From assembly GCA_016218575.1 (NCBI GenBank), contig JACRDN010000017.1:1-64000 (forward strand): 64,000 bases of DNA, read 5' to 3'. Numbering within the stretch: the first letter of the stretch is position 1; each line of letters starts with the position of its first letter. A model generated the notes under the pieces. The model saw nothing but the letters and a program-made list of their open reading frames with translations. It made no database searches and had not been told where the DNA came from. This DNA comes from Elusimicrobiota bacterium (GTDB lineage: Bacteria; Elusimicrobiota; Elusimicrobia; UBA1565; UBA9628). Below are positions 8,538-16,445 of this stretch, piece by piece. The translations under genes and the position numbers were made by a program.

Positions 8538-8566
8538 TTGACAGGACGAGATTTGGCCGTTATCGT
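8538..8566 (+). promoter_or_regulatory. pilB promoter
   Basis: TTGACA (8538-8543), a 17-nt spacer and TATCGT (8561-8566) precede pilB. AGGGA at about 8568-8572 may serve as a weak ribosome binding site for the ATG at 8585. Confidence 0.6.
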
Positions 8567-8584
8567 TAGGGAAGCGGCGCAAAA

Positions 8585-10357
8585 ATGGCCATAAAAGAGT
8601 CAACGAACCCAATAGCTATTTCCAACCGGCTGGGGGAGCTCATGGTGTCCGATGGGCTTCTGACTTACGAGCAGCTCAACGAGTGCCAGGAGGAGCAGAA
8701 GAAGAGCGGGGAGCCCTTGAGCGCGGTGGTGGCCAAGAAGGGGTATTTGACCCCGGAGAAGCTCGTGGAGTTCGTGAGCCAAAAGTGCGGTTTCAAGTTT
8801 ACCCGCCTGACCGATAGGGGGGCCATCAAGAAAGAGATCCTCAAGATCGTCCCCGAGAAGATGATACGCCAGAAGCTGGTCCTGCCCATCGCCGCGGCCG
8901 AGGAAGAGGTGACGGTGGCCATGTGCGACCCCTTGAACGTCATGGCGGTGGACGAGATCAAGATCATGACCGGGTACAAGGTGAACGTCGTCATCACCCC
9001 GGAGTCGGATCTGCGGGAGGCCATAGAGAAGGCTTTCGGGGGGGATTCGGCCAAGAAGGCCTTGGAGGAGATCAAGCAGAAGACGGGCGAGACCGGAGAG
9101 TCGGTCGTCGAGAAGGCCAAGGAGGAGGCGCCCGCCGAGGACGACGACGGAGGGGACTCCATCACCTCCATGAGCAAGGAGGACGAGGTTCCGGTCATAC
9201 AGATCGTGAACCTTCTTCTGGCCCGCGCGGTAAAGGCCAAAGCCTCCGACATCCACATCGAGCCCTACGCCAAGATCCTTCGGGTGCGCTACCGGATGGA
9301 CGGGGTGCTGCACGAGCAGCCCTCGCCGCCGAAGAAATTCTTGAACGCGATCGTCTCCCGCATCAAGATCATGGCCGACCTCGACATCGCCGAGAGGCGC
9401 CGCCCCCAGGACGGGCGCATCAAGGTCAGGGTGGACGATAAGAACGTGGACATCCGGCTTTCGATCTGCCCTTGCGCCACGGGCGAGAAGGTGGTCATGC
9501 GCATCATGGATTCCTCGGCCATGATGCTCGACATCAGCAAGCTCGGCCTCGACCCCGAGAACCACGCCATCTACACCAAGCACATCGAGGACCCCTACGG
9601 GATTATCTTGGTGACGGGCCCGACTGGCTCCGGCAAATCCACCACCCTTTATTCCACCTTGCACACCTTGAACACTCCGGACGTCAACATCATGACCGCC
9701 GAGGACCCGGTGGAGTTCGTCCTGCAGGGGATCAACCAGGTGCACTGCCACGCCGAGATCGGGCTCAACTTCGCGGCGGCCCTGCGCTCCTTCCTGCGTC
9801 AGGACCCGGACATCATCATGGTGGGCGAGATACGAGACCAGGAGACGATCAATATCGCCATCAACGCGGCCTTGACCGGGCACCTGGTGTTCTCCACCTT
9901 GCACACCAACGACGCGCCCGGGGCTGTGACCCGCATCCTCATGATGGGGGTGGATCCCGTCCTCATCTCCTCGGCGCTCACCATGGTGGTGGCCCAGCGC
10001 CTGGTGCGCATGATTTGCCCGGGCTGCAAGGAGTCCTATCAGGTGGACACCCCGTGGCTGGCCACCATGGGGGTTCAGCTCAAGAAATTTCCAGACAGCC
10101 CCAAACTTACCCTCTACCGGGGCAAGGGCTGCGAGAATTGCGCCGGGACGGGCTACCGCGGCCGGATGGGAATTCACGAGGTCCTTGAAATCACGGATAA
10201 CATTCGCGATCTCATCAGCCAGAGGGCCACGGCCATGCGCATCAAGGAAGCCGCCGTCGCCAACGGGATGATCACTCTGTCGGAGTCCGCGGTGCGCAAG
10301 CTCCTGGCGGGCATGACCACGGCCGAGGAAGTCCTGCGCGTCACGGGTTCTCATTAA
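8585..10357 (+). CDS. pilB: Type IV pilus extension ATPase PilB
   Basis: This is a 590-residue hexameric ATPase at the cytoplasmic base of the type IV pilus (or type II secretion) machine that drives pilin polymerisation. An N-terminal MshEN-like domain covers residues 15-150. The secretion ATPase core has Walker A GPTGSGKSTT near 343, an Asp box (AEDPVEF), Walker B (DIIMVGEIRD) and a His box (GHLVFSTLHTND). A zinc-binding pair follows as CPGC...CENC near 479-520, typical of PilB/GspE rather than PilT. It is followed by pilT and pilC. Major pilin and inner-membrane alignment genes are not in the window. Confidence 0.96.
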   Translation: MAIKESTNPIAISNRLGELMVSDGLLTYEQLNECQEEQKKSGEPLSAVVAKKGYLTPEKLVEFVSQKCGFKFTRLTDRGAIKKEILKIVPEKMIRQKLVLPIAAAEEEVTVAMCDPLNVMAVDEIKIMTGYKVNVVITPESDLREAIEKAFGGDSAKKALEEIKQKTGETGESVVEKAKEEAPAEDDDGGDSITSMSKEDEVPVIQIVNLLLARAVKAKASDIHIEPYAKILRVRYRMDGVLHEQPSPPKKFLNAIVSRIKIMADLDIAERRRPQDGRIKVRVDDKNVDIRLSICPCATGEKVVMRIMDSSAMMLDISKLGLDPENHAIYTKHIEDPYGIILVTGPTGSGKSTTLYSTLHTLNTPDVNIMTAEDPVEFVLQGINQVHCHAEIGLNFAAALRSFLRQDPDIIMVGEIRDQETINIAINAALTGHLVFSTLHTNDAPGAVTRILMMGVDPVLISSALTMVVAQRLVRMICPGCKESYQVDTPWLATMGVQLKKFPDSPKLTLYRGKGCENCAGTGYRGRMGIHEVLEITDNIRDLISQRATAMRIKEAAVANGMITLSESAVRKLLAGMTTAEEVLRVTGSH

Positions 10358-10361
10358 GCCG

Positions 10362-10390
10362 TTGACAAGGGGGGGAAGGTGGGCTAACCT
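10362..10390 (+). promoter_or_regulatory. pilT promoter, probably leaderless
   Basis: TTGACA (10362-10367), a 17-nt spacer and TAACCT (10385-10390) end eight bases before the pilT ATG. pilT can thus be transcribed independently of pilB, with a very short or absent 5' leader. Confidence 0.5.
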
Positions 10391-10398
10391 ATGACCTT

Positions 10399-11478
10399 AT
10401 GATATCGATGAGCGAGCTGTTTATGCTGATGCATGAGCGCGGCGCCTCGGACCTGCATTTGACCGTGGGAGCGCCCCCCACCTTGCGCATAGACGGGGAG
10501 CTTCTGCCCACCCCCTTCGAGAAGCTGACCGGGGAGTCGGCCCAGACCATGATTTTCTCGCTTCTGACCGAGGCCCAGAGGCAGAGGTTCGAGGCCACCA
10601 ACGAGCTCGACCTGGCCTTCGGCCTGAAAGGGATCGGGCGCCTGCGCATGAACCTCTACCGCCAGCGCGGCGTGGTGGGCGCGGCCGTGAGGGCGATCCC
10701 CGCCAAGTTTAAAACCTTCGAGGAGCTGGCTCTGCCCAACGTGGTCTACGACATCATGAAAATTCCGAAGGGTCTGGTCCTGGTCACGGGCCCGACGGGT
10801 TCCGGCAAGTCCACCACCTTGGCCAGCATGATCGACTACATCAACGAGCACCGCGGCGGCCATATCGTCACGGTCGAGGACCCGATCGAGTACGTGCATA
10901 CCCACAAGAAGTCCATCGTGAACCAGCGCGAGGTCGGCCAGGACACAGAGACCTTCACCACCGCGCTTAAGTACGTCCTGCGCCAGGACCCAGACGTGAT
11001 CCTCATCGGAGAGCTGAGGGACCTTGACACCATCAGCTCGGCCCTCATGATCGCTGAGACCGGGCACCTGGTATTCGCCACCTTGCATACCACGGACTGC
11101 TCCCAGACCATCAACCGCATCATAGACGTGTTTCCCCAGCACCAGATCGAGCAGGTTCGGGTCCAGCTTTCCTTCGTGCTCCAGTCGGTCTTGAGCCAGC
11201 AGCTCCTGCCCCACGCCTCGGGCACGGGACGGGTGCTGGCCTGCGAGGTGCTGATGGTCACCCCCGCCATCAGGAACCTCGTGCGGGAACAGAAGATCGA
11301 GCAGATACAGCTCTCCATCCAGACCGGGGGCAAATTCGGCATGCAGACCATGAACCAAAGTTTGGCCGAGCTGTACCGCGCCCAGCGCGCCACCTTCCAA
11401 GAGGTGATGCAGCGCTCTCTCGATCCCGAGGATTTGAAGCGCCTGCTCCAGAGGACCATGGCGCCTGCCCAATCGTAA
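10399..11478 (+). CDS. pilT: Type IV pilus retraction ATPase PilT
   Basis: This is a 359-residue hexameric ATPase that powers pilus depolymerisation and twitching. The characteristic N-terminus is seen (LFMLMHERGASDLHLTVGAPP), with Walker A GPTGSGKSTTLASMIDY near residue 133. VEDPIEYVH, Walker B (DVILIGELRD) and AETGHLVFATLHT follow. It lacks the CxxC pair of PilB, as expected. A second in-frame ATG four codons in would also fit. pilC follows after six bases, so they are co-transcribed. Confidence 0.96.
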   Translation: MISMSELFMLMHERGASDLHLTVGAPPTLRIDGELLPTPFEKLTGESAQTMIFSLLTEAQRQRFEATNELDLAFGLKGIGRLRMNLYRQRGVVGAAVRAIPAKFKTFEELALPNVVYDIMKIPKGLVLVTGPTGSGKSTTLASMIDYINEHRGGHIVTVEDPIEYVHTHKKSIVNQREVGQDTETFTTALKYVLRQDPDVILIGELRDLDTISSALMIAETGHLVFATLHTTDCSQTINRIIDVFPQHQIEQVRVQLSFVLQSVLSQQLLPHASGTGRVLACEVLMVTPAIRNLVREQKIEQIQLSIQTGGKFGMQTMNQSLAELYRAQRATFQEVMQRSLDPEDLKRLLQRTMAPAQS

Positions 11479-11484
11479 TTCAAC

Positions 11485-12735
11485 ATGCCCACATTCGCCT
11501 ATAAGGCCAAAAGCGCGGACGGGAACGTCCTAGAGGGGGTGCTCGAGGCCGAGGAGCAGAAAACCGCGACCGAGCGCTTGCGCTCTCAGAAGCTGGTCGT
11601 GCTCGAGATCAGCCAAAAAGGGGGAGGCCCCCTGGGCTTCGTCAAGGAACTGCTCAAGGGCAAGGGCAAGGTCACCTCGAAGGATCTGGTCCTGTTCTCT
11701 CGCCAGCTTTCCACCTTGGTCGGAGCGGGCGTCCCCATCGTCCAGGGCTTGGCCATTCTCGAGTCCCAGGCCGAGAATCCCGCCTTCAAGGAAGCCCTCT
11801 CCGTGGTGCGTTCCGACATTGAAAGCGGGCTGTCCATCTCCGACGCCTTGAAAAAGCATCCGGCCGCGTTTCCCGAGCTCTACACCTCCATGGTCAAGGC
11901 CGGGGAGCTCGGGGGAATCCTCGATACGATTCTCGAGCGCCTGACCGCCTACCTCGAGAATTCCGAGGCTTTGAAGGCCAAGGTCAAATCCGCGATGATG
12001 TACCCCGCGATAGTCCTCAGCATCTGCGCCGCGGTGACGGTGTTCCTCATGACCTTCGTCATCCCAACTTTCAAGACCATTTTCTCGAGCTTCGGCGCCC
12101 AGCTGCCTCTCCCGACCCAGGTCCTCATAGACATCTCGGACTTCATGCGCAGCTATTTCATCGTGATCCTGCTGGCCCCGGTCGCGGGCTACAAGGGCTT
12201 CCTGCGCTTTTACGCCTCGCCCATCGGGCAAAAATGGGTGGACGGTCATGTGCTCAAGGCCCCTATCTTCGGGATCATTCTAAAGAAGGTGGCCGTGGCC
12301 AAGTTCACGCGCACCTTGGGGACTCTGATCAAATCGGGCGTTCCCATCATGCAGGCCTTGGAGACCGTGGCGGGAACCGCCGGGAACGTGGTCGTGGCCG
12401 AGGCCGTCATGTCGGCGCGCGAGTCCATCCGCGAGGGGGGGCACCTGGCCGACCCCTTGAAGAAGTGCGGGCTGTTTCCGAACATGGTGACCTCCATGAT
12501 CGCGGTGGGCGAGGAGACGGGATCGCTCGACATCATGCTGAGCAAGATCGCCGACTTCTACGACATGGAGGTGGACGCCGCGGTGAAGGGCCTTACCTCC
12601 ATGATCGAGCCCATCGTCATCGTCATCATGGGCATCATCATCGGCGCCATCGTCATCGCCATGTTCATGCCCATGTTCGGCCTGGGGGAGCTGGCCGGCA
12701 ACATGGAGGGGGGCTCCGGCGGCTCCGGGCATTAG
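11485..12735 (+). CDS. pilC: Type IV pilus inner-membrane platform protein PilC
   Basis: This is a 416-residue polytopic membrane protein of the PilC/GspF family that couples the PilB and PilT ATPases to pilin assembly. The N-terminal FAYKAKSADGNVLEGVLEA and two tandem GspF domains are clear (LFSRQLSTLVGAGVPIVQGL near residue 75 and KFTRTLGTLIKSGVPIMQAL near 275). They are separated by a hydrophobic hairpin near 170-235. The last membrane segment (PIVIVIMGIIIGAIVIAMFMPMF) is close to the C-terminus. The Gly/Ser-rich tail ends just before a strong hairpin terminator. Confidence 0.95.
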   Translation: MPTFAYKAKSADGNVLEGVLEAEEQKTATERLRSQKLVVLEISQKGGGPLGFVKELLKGKGKVTSKDLVLFSRQLSTLVGAGVPIVQGLAILESQAENPAFKEALSVVRSDIESGLSISDALKKHPAAFPELYTSMVKAGELGGILDTILERLTAYLENSEALKAKVKSAMMYPAIVLSICAAVTVFLMTFVIPTFKTIFSSFGAQLPLPTQVLIDISDFMRSYFIVILLAPVAGYKGFLRFYASPIGQKWVDGHVLKAPIFGIILKKVAVAKFTRTLGTLIKSGVPIMQALETVAGTAGNVVVAEAVMSARESIREGGHLADPLKKCGLFPNMVTSMIAVGEETGSLDIMLSKIADFYDMEVDAAVKGLTSMIEPIVIVIMGIIIGAIVIAMFMPMFGLGELAGNMEGGSGGSGH

Positions 12736-12740
12736 CCGAG

Positions 12741-12774
12741 AAAATCATTTGGCCGTTGGCGGCCAAATGATTTT
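12741..12774 (+). terminator. Terminator after pilC
   Basis: The 15-bp perfect stem AAAATCATTTGGCCG / CGGCCAAATGATTTT has a TTGG loop and ends in TTTT. It begins six bases past the pilC stop. The flanking A and T runs let it work in both directions, though uvrC converges only after another repeat. Confidence 0.8.
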
Positions 12775-12785
12775 CGAAGAAGAAG

Positions 12786-12822
12786 TTATCCACAAAACCT
12801 CGCGGGGAGTTTCTGTGAATAA
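12786..12822. repeat. Dispersed DnaA-box palindrome, copy 1
   Basis: TTATCCACA (12786-12794) and TGTGAATAA (12814-12822) form the ends of a 37-nt inverted repeat. It is the most degenerate of the six copies, with a mismatched centre (ACCTCGCGGGGAGTT). It lies between the pilC terminator and the 3' end of uvrC. Confidence 0.75.
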
Positions 12823-12955
12823 GTCCAAGAGACTGTCGGCTGAACTGCGAAGCACCCGGCTTGAACGAACGCTAGCCGACGGCACCCGCGTCGTCGTGCT
12901 CTATGGGCGTTCCCGCGACGACCTCCGGGAAGCGATCAGCCGGTTTCGTTTATAG
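12815..12955 (+). CDS. Possible small basic protein
   Basis: An open frame of 46 codons could start at GTG 12815. Its product is basic (NKSKRLSAELRSTRLERTLADGTRVVVLYGRSRDDLREAISRF). A longer version from ATG 12749 would begin inside the pilC terminator and read through the palindrome, which is unlikely. The tail of the frame overlaps the 3' end of uvrC by 20 bases on the opposite strand. The composition (ADGTRVVVLYGRS) looks coding-like, but no family is recognised and no ribosome binding site is seen. Confidence 0.3.
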   Translation: MNKSKRLSAELRSTRLERTLADGTRVVVLYGRSRDDLREAISRFRL

Positions 12956-14267
12956 GGTACTCTTCGAACAGCTTCTTGCCGCGCAGCAGGCGATGGTAGG
13001 TTATCCCGAACCGGTGCGCCTCGTCGCGCAGTCTTTGCAGCAACCTTAAGGCGAGTCGGTCCGCCTTGAGGTGGAGAGGGTCCCTTCTCTCCGGAAGAAA
13101 GACTTCTTCCAGCCGCTTGGCGAGCGAAGCCAGGGGAATTTTCGCGCCAAGCTCCTTTAACGCCTGCTCCGCCGCCCCCAACTGGCCCTTGCCGCCGTCA
13201 ATCAGCACGAGGTCCGGGTAGAGCTCTCCGGCCTTCTGCAGGCCCCCATAGCGCCGCCTGACGGCTTCCCGCAGGGACTTGAAGTCGTCTATCCCTTCCG
13301 TTTCCCTGATCTTGAACTTGCGGTAATGCGCGCGGTTGGGCTGGCCGCCCTTAAAGCAAACCATGGAGGCCACGGTCTGCCGCCCCTGGAAATGGGAGAC
13401 GTCGAAGCATTCGACGTGGAAGGGGGGGCGGTCGAGCCCCAAGGCCTGCTGGAGGTCGGTCACGGCCTGGGAGAATACCAGGCTCGTGTCCAGGTCCTCC
13501 TCCTTGATGGCCTGGACGCGCACTCGCTCGCCCATCTGGGAAAGGGCCGCGATGTTGTCGCGCAGTTGCGCGGCCTGCTCGTAATGCAGGCCGCGGGAGG
13601 CGGCCTGCATCTCTCTTTCAAACTGTTCTTTGAGCTCGGCGTATTCTCCTTTGAAGAAGAGGGCCGCCCTTTCGGCGATGGCCTTGTAATTTTCCTGGGA
13701 GATCTTTCCAGCGCAGGGGGCCGGGCACTCGCCTGTATGGTAGTAGAGGCAGGAGTTGATCTTCCTCGGCTCCAGGGTCTTTTTGAGACTGAACTCCCAG
13801 CGGCAGGGGCGCAGCGGAAAAAACTTGTGCTTCCAGAGATAGCGCAAGAGGCTTTTGACCGGTGAGGCCTTGGGGTAGGGGCCGAAGTAGAGCCCGCCGT
13901 CCTTGGCCTTCTTGCGGGTAAAAGTGAGCCTCGGGAAGTCCTCTCCGAGGGAGACCTTGACGTAGGGATAGGACTTGTCGTCCTTCCACATGGAGTTGAA
14001 GAAGGGCATGCGTCCCCGTATGAGGCGTCGTTCCAGGATCAGGGCCTCGCGCTCCGAGGCGCAGGGGATGTAGTCGATTTTCCGGATGAGGGGGGTGAGG
14101 GTCGAGTTTTTCAGGTCCGCCTTGCGGGGATTGAAGTAATGCGCGACCCGCTTGGCCAGATCGTTGGCCTTGCCGATGTAGAGGATCTCCCCGGCCGCGT
14201 CGCGCATGAGATAGACCCCGCAGGCGTGAGGCAGATGGCCGCGTTGAATGGGAGCAGGGCTTCTCAT
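12936..14267 (-). CDS. uvrC: Short UvrC-like excinuclease subunit lacking HhH domain
   Basis: UvrC makes the two incisions in nucleotide excision repair. This 443-residue version has the GIY-YIG nuclease (PHACGVYLMRDAAGEILYIGKA, residues 12-33), the UvrB-binding UVR segment near 205-240, and the RNase-H-like endonuclease (VECFDVSHFQG...LVLIDGGKGQL...DEAHRFGITYHRLLR). It stops at KKLFEEYPINETG. Full-length UvrC (about 600 residues) continues with tandem helix-hairpin-helix motifs that bind DNA, and these are absent. The gene therefore looks C-terminally truncated, next to palindrome copy 1. It may still be a functional short UvrC/Cho-like form. Confidence 0.88.
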   Translation of the reverse strand: MRSPAPIQRGHLPHACGVYLMRDAAGEILYIGKANDLAKRVAHYFNPRKADLKNSTLTPLIRKIDYIPCASEREALILERRLIRGRMPFFNSMWKDDKSYPYVKVSLGEDFPRLTFTRKKAKDGGLYFGPYPKASPVKSLLRYLWKHKFFPLRPCRWEFSLKKTLEPRKINSCLYYHTGECPAPCAGKISQENYKAIAERAALFFKGEYAELKEQFEREMQAASRGLHYEQAAQLRDNIAALSQMGERVRVQAIKEEDLDTSLVFSQAVTDLQQALGLDRPPFHVECFDVSHFQGRQTVASMVCFKGGQPNRAHYRKFKIRETEGIDDFKSLREAVRRRYGGLQKAGELYPDLVLIDGGKGQLGAAEQALKELGAKIPLASLAKRLEEVFLPERRDPLHLKADRLALRLLQRLRDEAHRFGITYHRLLRGKKLFEEYPINETG

Positions 14268-14288
14268 GGAAGTGTTTGCCGTTGATAT

Positions 14289-14300
14289 ATTTTATAAAAT
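14289..14300. promoter_or_regulatory. Divergent AT-rich promoter core
   Basis: The 12-bp perfect palindrome ATTTTATAAAAT offers a TATAAA -10 box on both strands. It lies 9 nt before the chlorite-dismutase-like ATG (plus) and about 23 nt before the uvrC ATG (minus). No good -35 match accompanies either. Confidence 0.4.
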
Positions 14301-14307
14301 AAATCTT

Positions 14308-15048
14308 ATGACCACCCAGGACCTTCCCGACCTGCGCGAGCGGGGCGGGGCCAAGAACGGCCAGCCTCAATTCCTGGACCGGCGGCTTTTCATGCAGCTC
14401 CAGGCGTTTACCGGCTGCCGGGATTCAAGGCCGCTGGTCCGCGCCGTTTCCGAGTCCGGTCTGGAGGCGGTATGCTACGAGGACGTCAATGATCCGAGCG
14501 GGGTGGGCGTGCTGGCCATGAGCGAAGAGCCGGAGCTCTTTCTCACGACCTGGAGACAGCTTCTCAACCGCGAGCCGTTCTCGGGCCTCTCCCACAAGCC
14601 GGAGCTCGCCATGCTCGGCCGCACCTATTCTTTGGGCTACGAGCCCAACCTGGAGAATTGGCTCATCGGCAAGCCGCGGCGCACGGTTCTGGATCCGGAC
14701 TGGCCGTGGGCCTTGTGGTATCCCTTGAGGAGGACCGGGGCTTTCTCGCGCCTGTCCCATCAGGAGCAGGGGCAGATCTTAAGGGAGCACGGGATCATCG
14801 GGCGCTCCTTCGGCGACGCGGGCTTCGGCCGGGACATCCGCCTGGCCTCCATGGGCTTGGACAAGAACGACAACGATTTCACGATCGGCCTGGTCGGCCG
14901 GGAGCTCTTCCCTCTCTCGGCCTTGGTCCAGGCCATGCGCGCCACGGTCCAGACCTCGACCTACATCCAGGCCATGGGCCCCTTCTTCGTGGGGCGGGCC
15001 GTTTGGCAGTCTGAGCTCAAGCCCGAGCACAAGGAGGCCCGGCCGTGA
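14308..15048 (+). CDS. Chlorite-dismutase-superfamily heme protein (HemQ-like)
   Basis: This is a 246-residue member of the Cld/HemQ superfamily. The C-terminal half shows the typical order WYPLRRTGAFSRLSHQEQ, then LREHGIIGRSF with the His that ligates heme in HemQ proteins. IRLASMGLDKNDNDFTIGLV and LVQAMRATVQTSTYIQAMGPFFVGR follow. HemQ-type enzymes decarboxylate coproheme in heme synthesis, while true chlorite dismutases detoxify chlorite. The sequence alone does not choose, and the distal Arg cannot be placed securely. The ATG at 14308 is preferred over an upstream frame that overlaps uvrC. The gene heads a four-gene operon. Confidence 0.75.
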   Translation: MTTQDLPDLRERGGAKNGQPQFLDRRLFMQLQAFTGCRDSRPLVRAVSESGLEAVCYEDVNDPSGVGVLAMSEEPELFLTTWRQLLNREPFSGLSHKPELAMLGRTYSLGYEPNLENWLIGKPRRTVLDPDWPWALWYPLRRTGAFSRLSHQEQGQILREHGIIGRSFGDAGFGRDIRLASMGLDKNDNDFTIGLVGRELFPLSALVQAMRATVQTSTYIQAMGPFFVGRAVWQSELKPEHKEARP

Positions 15049-15452
15049 CCGAGCCGAAGAAGGTCTTCAAAGTCCGCATGTCCGAGCGCTGCTTTCGCTT
15101 CAAGCCCGACGCCTTGGGCTCCCACGCCCCGCCCCGGCCGGGGGTCTACGAGTTCGTGACCTTCGAGAACGGCAGCGCCGTCGTCCTGTATGTCGGCCTG
15201 GCGCTGGACAAAGGCGTTTCCCAGGCCTTGGGCGAGCACATGATGGGCCAGGCCGCCCCGGCGGCGGCCGAGCTCTTCGCCGTCGCCAAGGACATATATT
15301 TCGACTACGTGGCCGAGGCCGATATCGAGTCCCTCGAGGATTTAAAGGACATCGCCGCGGTCCTCTCGGCCAAGCACCGCCCGCGCTTCAACCCCCAGCC
15401 CCTGCCCGGGACGGGGCGCTACGCCGCCGTCGAGATCGAAGAAGTCGAGTGA
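15045..15452 (+). CDS. Degenerate GIY-YIG-like small protein
   Basis: This is a 135-residue protein starting at GTG 15045, overlapping the previous stop as GTGA. The segment PPRPGVYEFVTFENGSAVVLYVGLALDKG resembles the GVY...YVG signature of GIY-YIG folds. The later RHRPRFN-like segment (AKHRPRFNPQPLPG) also recalls UvrC-type GIY-YIG ends, but several catalytic residues are not obvious. A nuclease role is therefore uncertain. It is translationally coupled to the heme-protein gene before and the DUF420 gene after it. Confidence 0.6.
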   Translation: MTEPKKVFKVRMSERCFRFKPDALGSHAPPRPGVYEFVTFENGSAVVLYVGLALDKGVSQALGEHMMGQAAPAAAELFAVAKDIYFDYVAEADIESLEDLKDIAAVLSAKHRPRFNPQPLPGTGRYAAVEIEEVE

Positions 15453-15868
15453 GGCTCTCCGCACTTCCCGGGCTCAACGCCTGCTTGAACGCGGGCTCGG
15501 CCGTTCTCCTGTTGCTCGGCTGGTATTTCATCCGAGCCCGCAAAGTCGAGGCCCATCGCCTCTGCATGCTGGCGGCTTTGGCCTGCTCTACTTTCTTCTT
15601 GTCGAGCTATCTCTACTACCACGCCCATGTCGGATCGGTTCCCTTTCATGGTCAAGGCATGCTCCGAAAGCTTTATTTCACGATCCTCGTCAGCCACACG
15701 ATACTCGCCGCCGTCATCGTCCCCATGATCCTGCGCGCCCTTTACCTCGCCCTCAAGGGGCGATTCGTCGAGCATTCCCGGTGGGCCAAGAGAGTCCTGC
15801 CCCTTTGGCTCTACGTCTCGGTGACCGGGGTCGTGATCTACCTGATGTTGTACCGATTGCAGGCATGA
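15449..15868 (+). CDS. DUF420 membrane protein (CtaM-like)
   Basis: This is a 139-residue protein with four predicted membrane helices: AVLLLLGWYFI, LCMLAALACSTFFLSSYLYY, YFTILVSHTILAAVIVPMILRALYLAL and VLPLWLYVSVTGVVIYLMLY. It carries the conserved His residues of DUF420 (EAHR, YYHAHVGS, VSHT). In Firmicutes a DUF420 protein (CtaM) is needed for heme-copper oxidase maturation. A link with heme also fits the HemQ-like gene two positions upstream. It starts at GTG in a GTGA overlap and ends in an ATGA overlap with the next gene. Confidence 0.8.
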   Translation: MRLSALPGLNACLNAGSAVLLLLGWYFIRARKVEAHRLCMLAALACSTFFLSSYLYYHAHVGSVPFHGQGMLRKLYFTILVSHTILAAVIVPMILRALYLALKGRFVEHSRWAKRVLPLWLYVSVTGVVIYLMLYRLQA

Positions 15869-16398
15869 TTGAATTACAAGCGTTTGGCCCGGCTGATTTC
15901 AGCAGATTGATCGGCTGGATCGACTCATACCGTGAATTGATCCAATGGAGCGGAGGAGGATTCGAGTATCCTCTGACCGAATCGCAGCTCGAAAGATATT
16001 TATGCCGAGTTAATGAGCGGAATTCACCCGCCCAGGTCTTCAAGGCTGTCGTCAGGGAGTCCAATGACGCGGTTGGGCATGTCGAGTTGGGGCGGATTGA
16101 CCGCGAGCAGGGGACAGCCAGAATCGGCAGGGTTCTCATCGGCAAGCCGTATAGAGGCCAAGGGTATGGATCAAAAATGCTGGCGACTCTATTGTCGCTC
16201 GGGTTCAAGGAATATGGCTTGCGCCGTATTGAATTAGGGGTTTACGATTTCAATGCCGGCGCGATTCGGTGCTATGAGAAGGCAGGGTTTGTCCGGGAAG
16301 GGCTTCGGCGAAAGCAGCGAAGGGCCGGAGAAGAATTTTGGAATTTAATGGATATGGCAATCCTCAAGGAGGAATGGGCGATCCGGGCCAGCGGCTAA
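15865..16398 (+). CDS. GNAT-family N-acetyltransferase (RimJ-like)
   Basis: This is a 177-residue acetyltransferase. The GNAT core is clear. VGHVELGRIDREQGTARIGRVLIGKPYRGQGYGSKML contains the acetyl-CoA P-loop (RGQGYG), and the later IELGVYDFNAGAIRCYEKAGFVREGLRR is the usual C-terminal signature. The acceptor is unknown; RimJ/RimL relatives acetylate protein N-termini or small molecules. The start at 15865 is an ATGA overlap with DUF420. Palindrome copy 2 begins two bases past the stop. Confidence 0.85.
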   Translation: MIELQAFGPADFSRLIGWIDSYRELIQWSGGGFEYPLTESQLERYLCRVNERNSPAQVFKAVVRESNDAVGHVELGRIDREQGTARIGRVLIGKPYRGQGYGSKMLATLLSLGFKEYGLRRIELGVYDFNAGAIRCYEKAGFVREGLRRKQRRAGEEFWNLMDMAILKEEWAIRASG

Positions 16399-16400
16399 AG

Positions 16401-16437
16401 TTATTCACAAAACTTCGCCGCGAAGTTCTGTGAACAA
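16401..16437. repeat. Dispersed DnaA-box palindrome, copy 2
   Basis: TTATTCACA (16401-16409) and TGTGAACAA (16429-16437) flank the self-complementary core AACTTCGCCGCGAAGTT. The element sits exactly between two convergent genes, directly after one stop codon. Confidence 0.85.
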
Positions 16438-16445
16438 GTCCGATC

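Larger units (their letters stand above)
8284..8584. other. Intergenic region between antitoxin and pilB
   Basis: No gene is supported in these 301 bases. The segment contains the TA-operon terminator (8424-8453) and the pilB promoter (8538-8566). The stretch 8465-8530 has a TTCGAA-containing piece that recalls a tRNA T-loop, but no cloverleaf folds around it. Confidence 0.5.

Noticed and set aside
12749-12955. 68-codon frame from ATG 12749
   Set aside because: Its start is inside the pilC terminator stem and it reads through palindrome copy 1. Only the part from GTG 12815 is kept, at low confidence.
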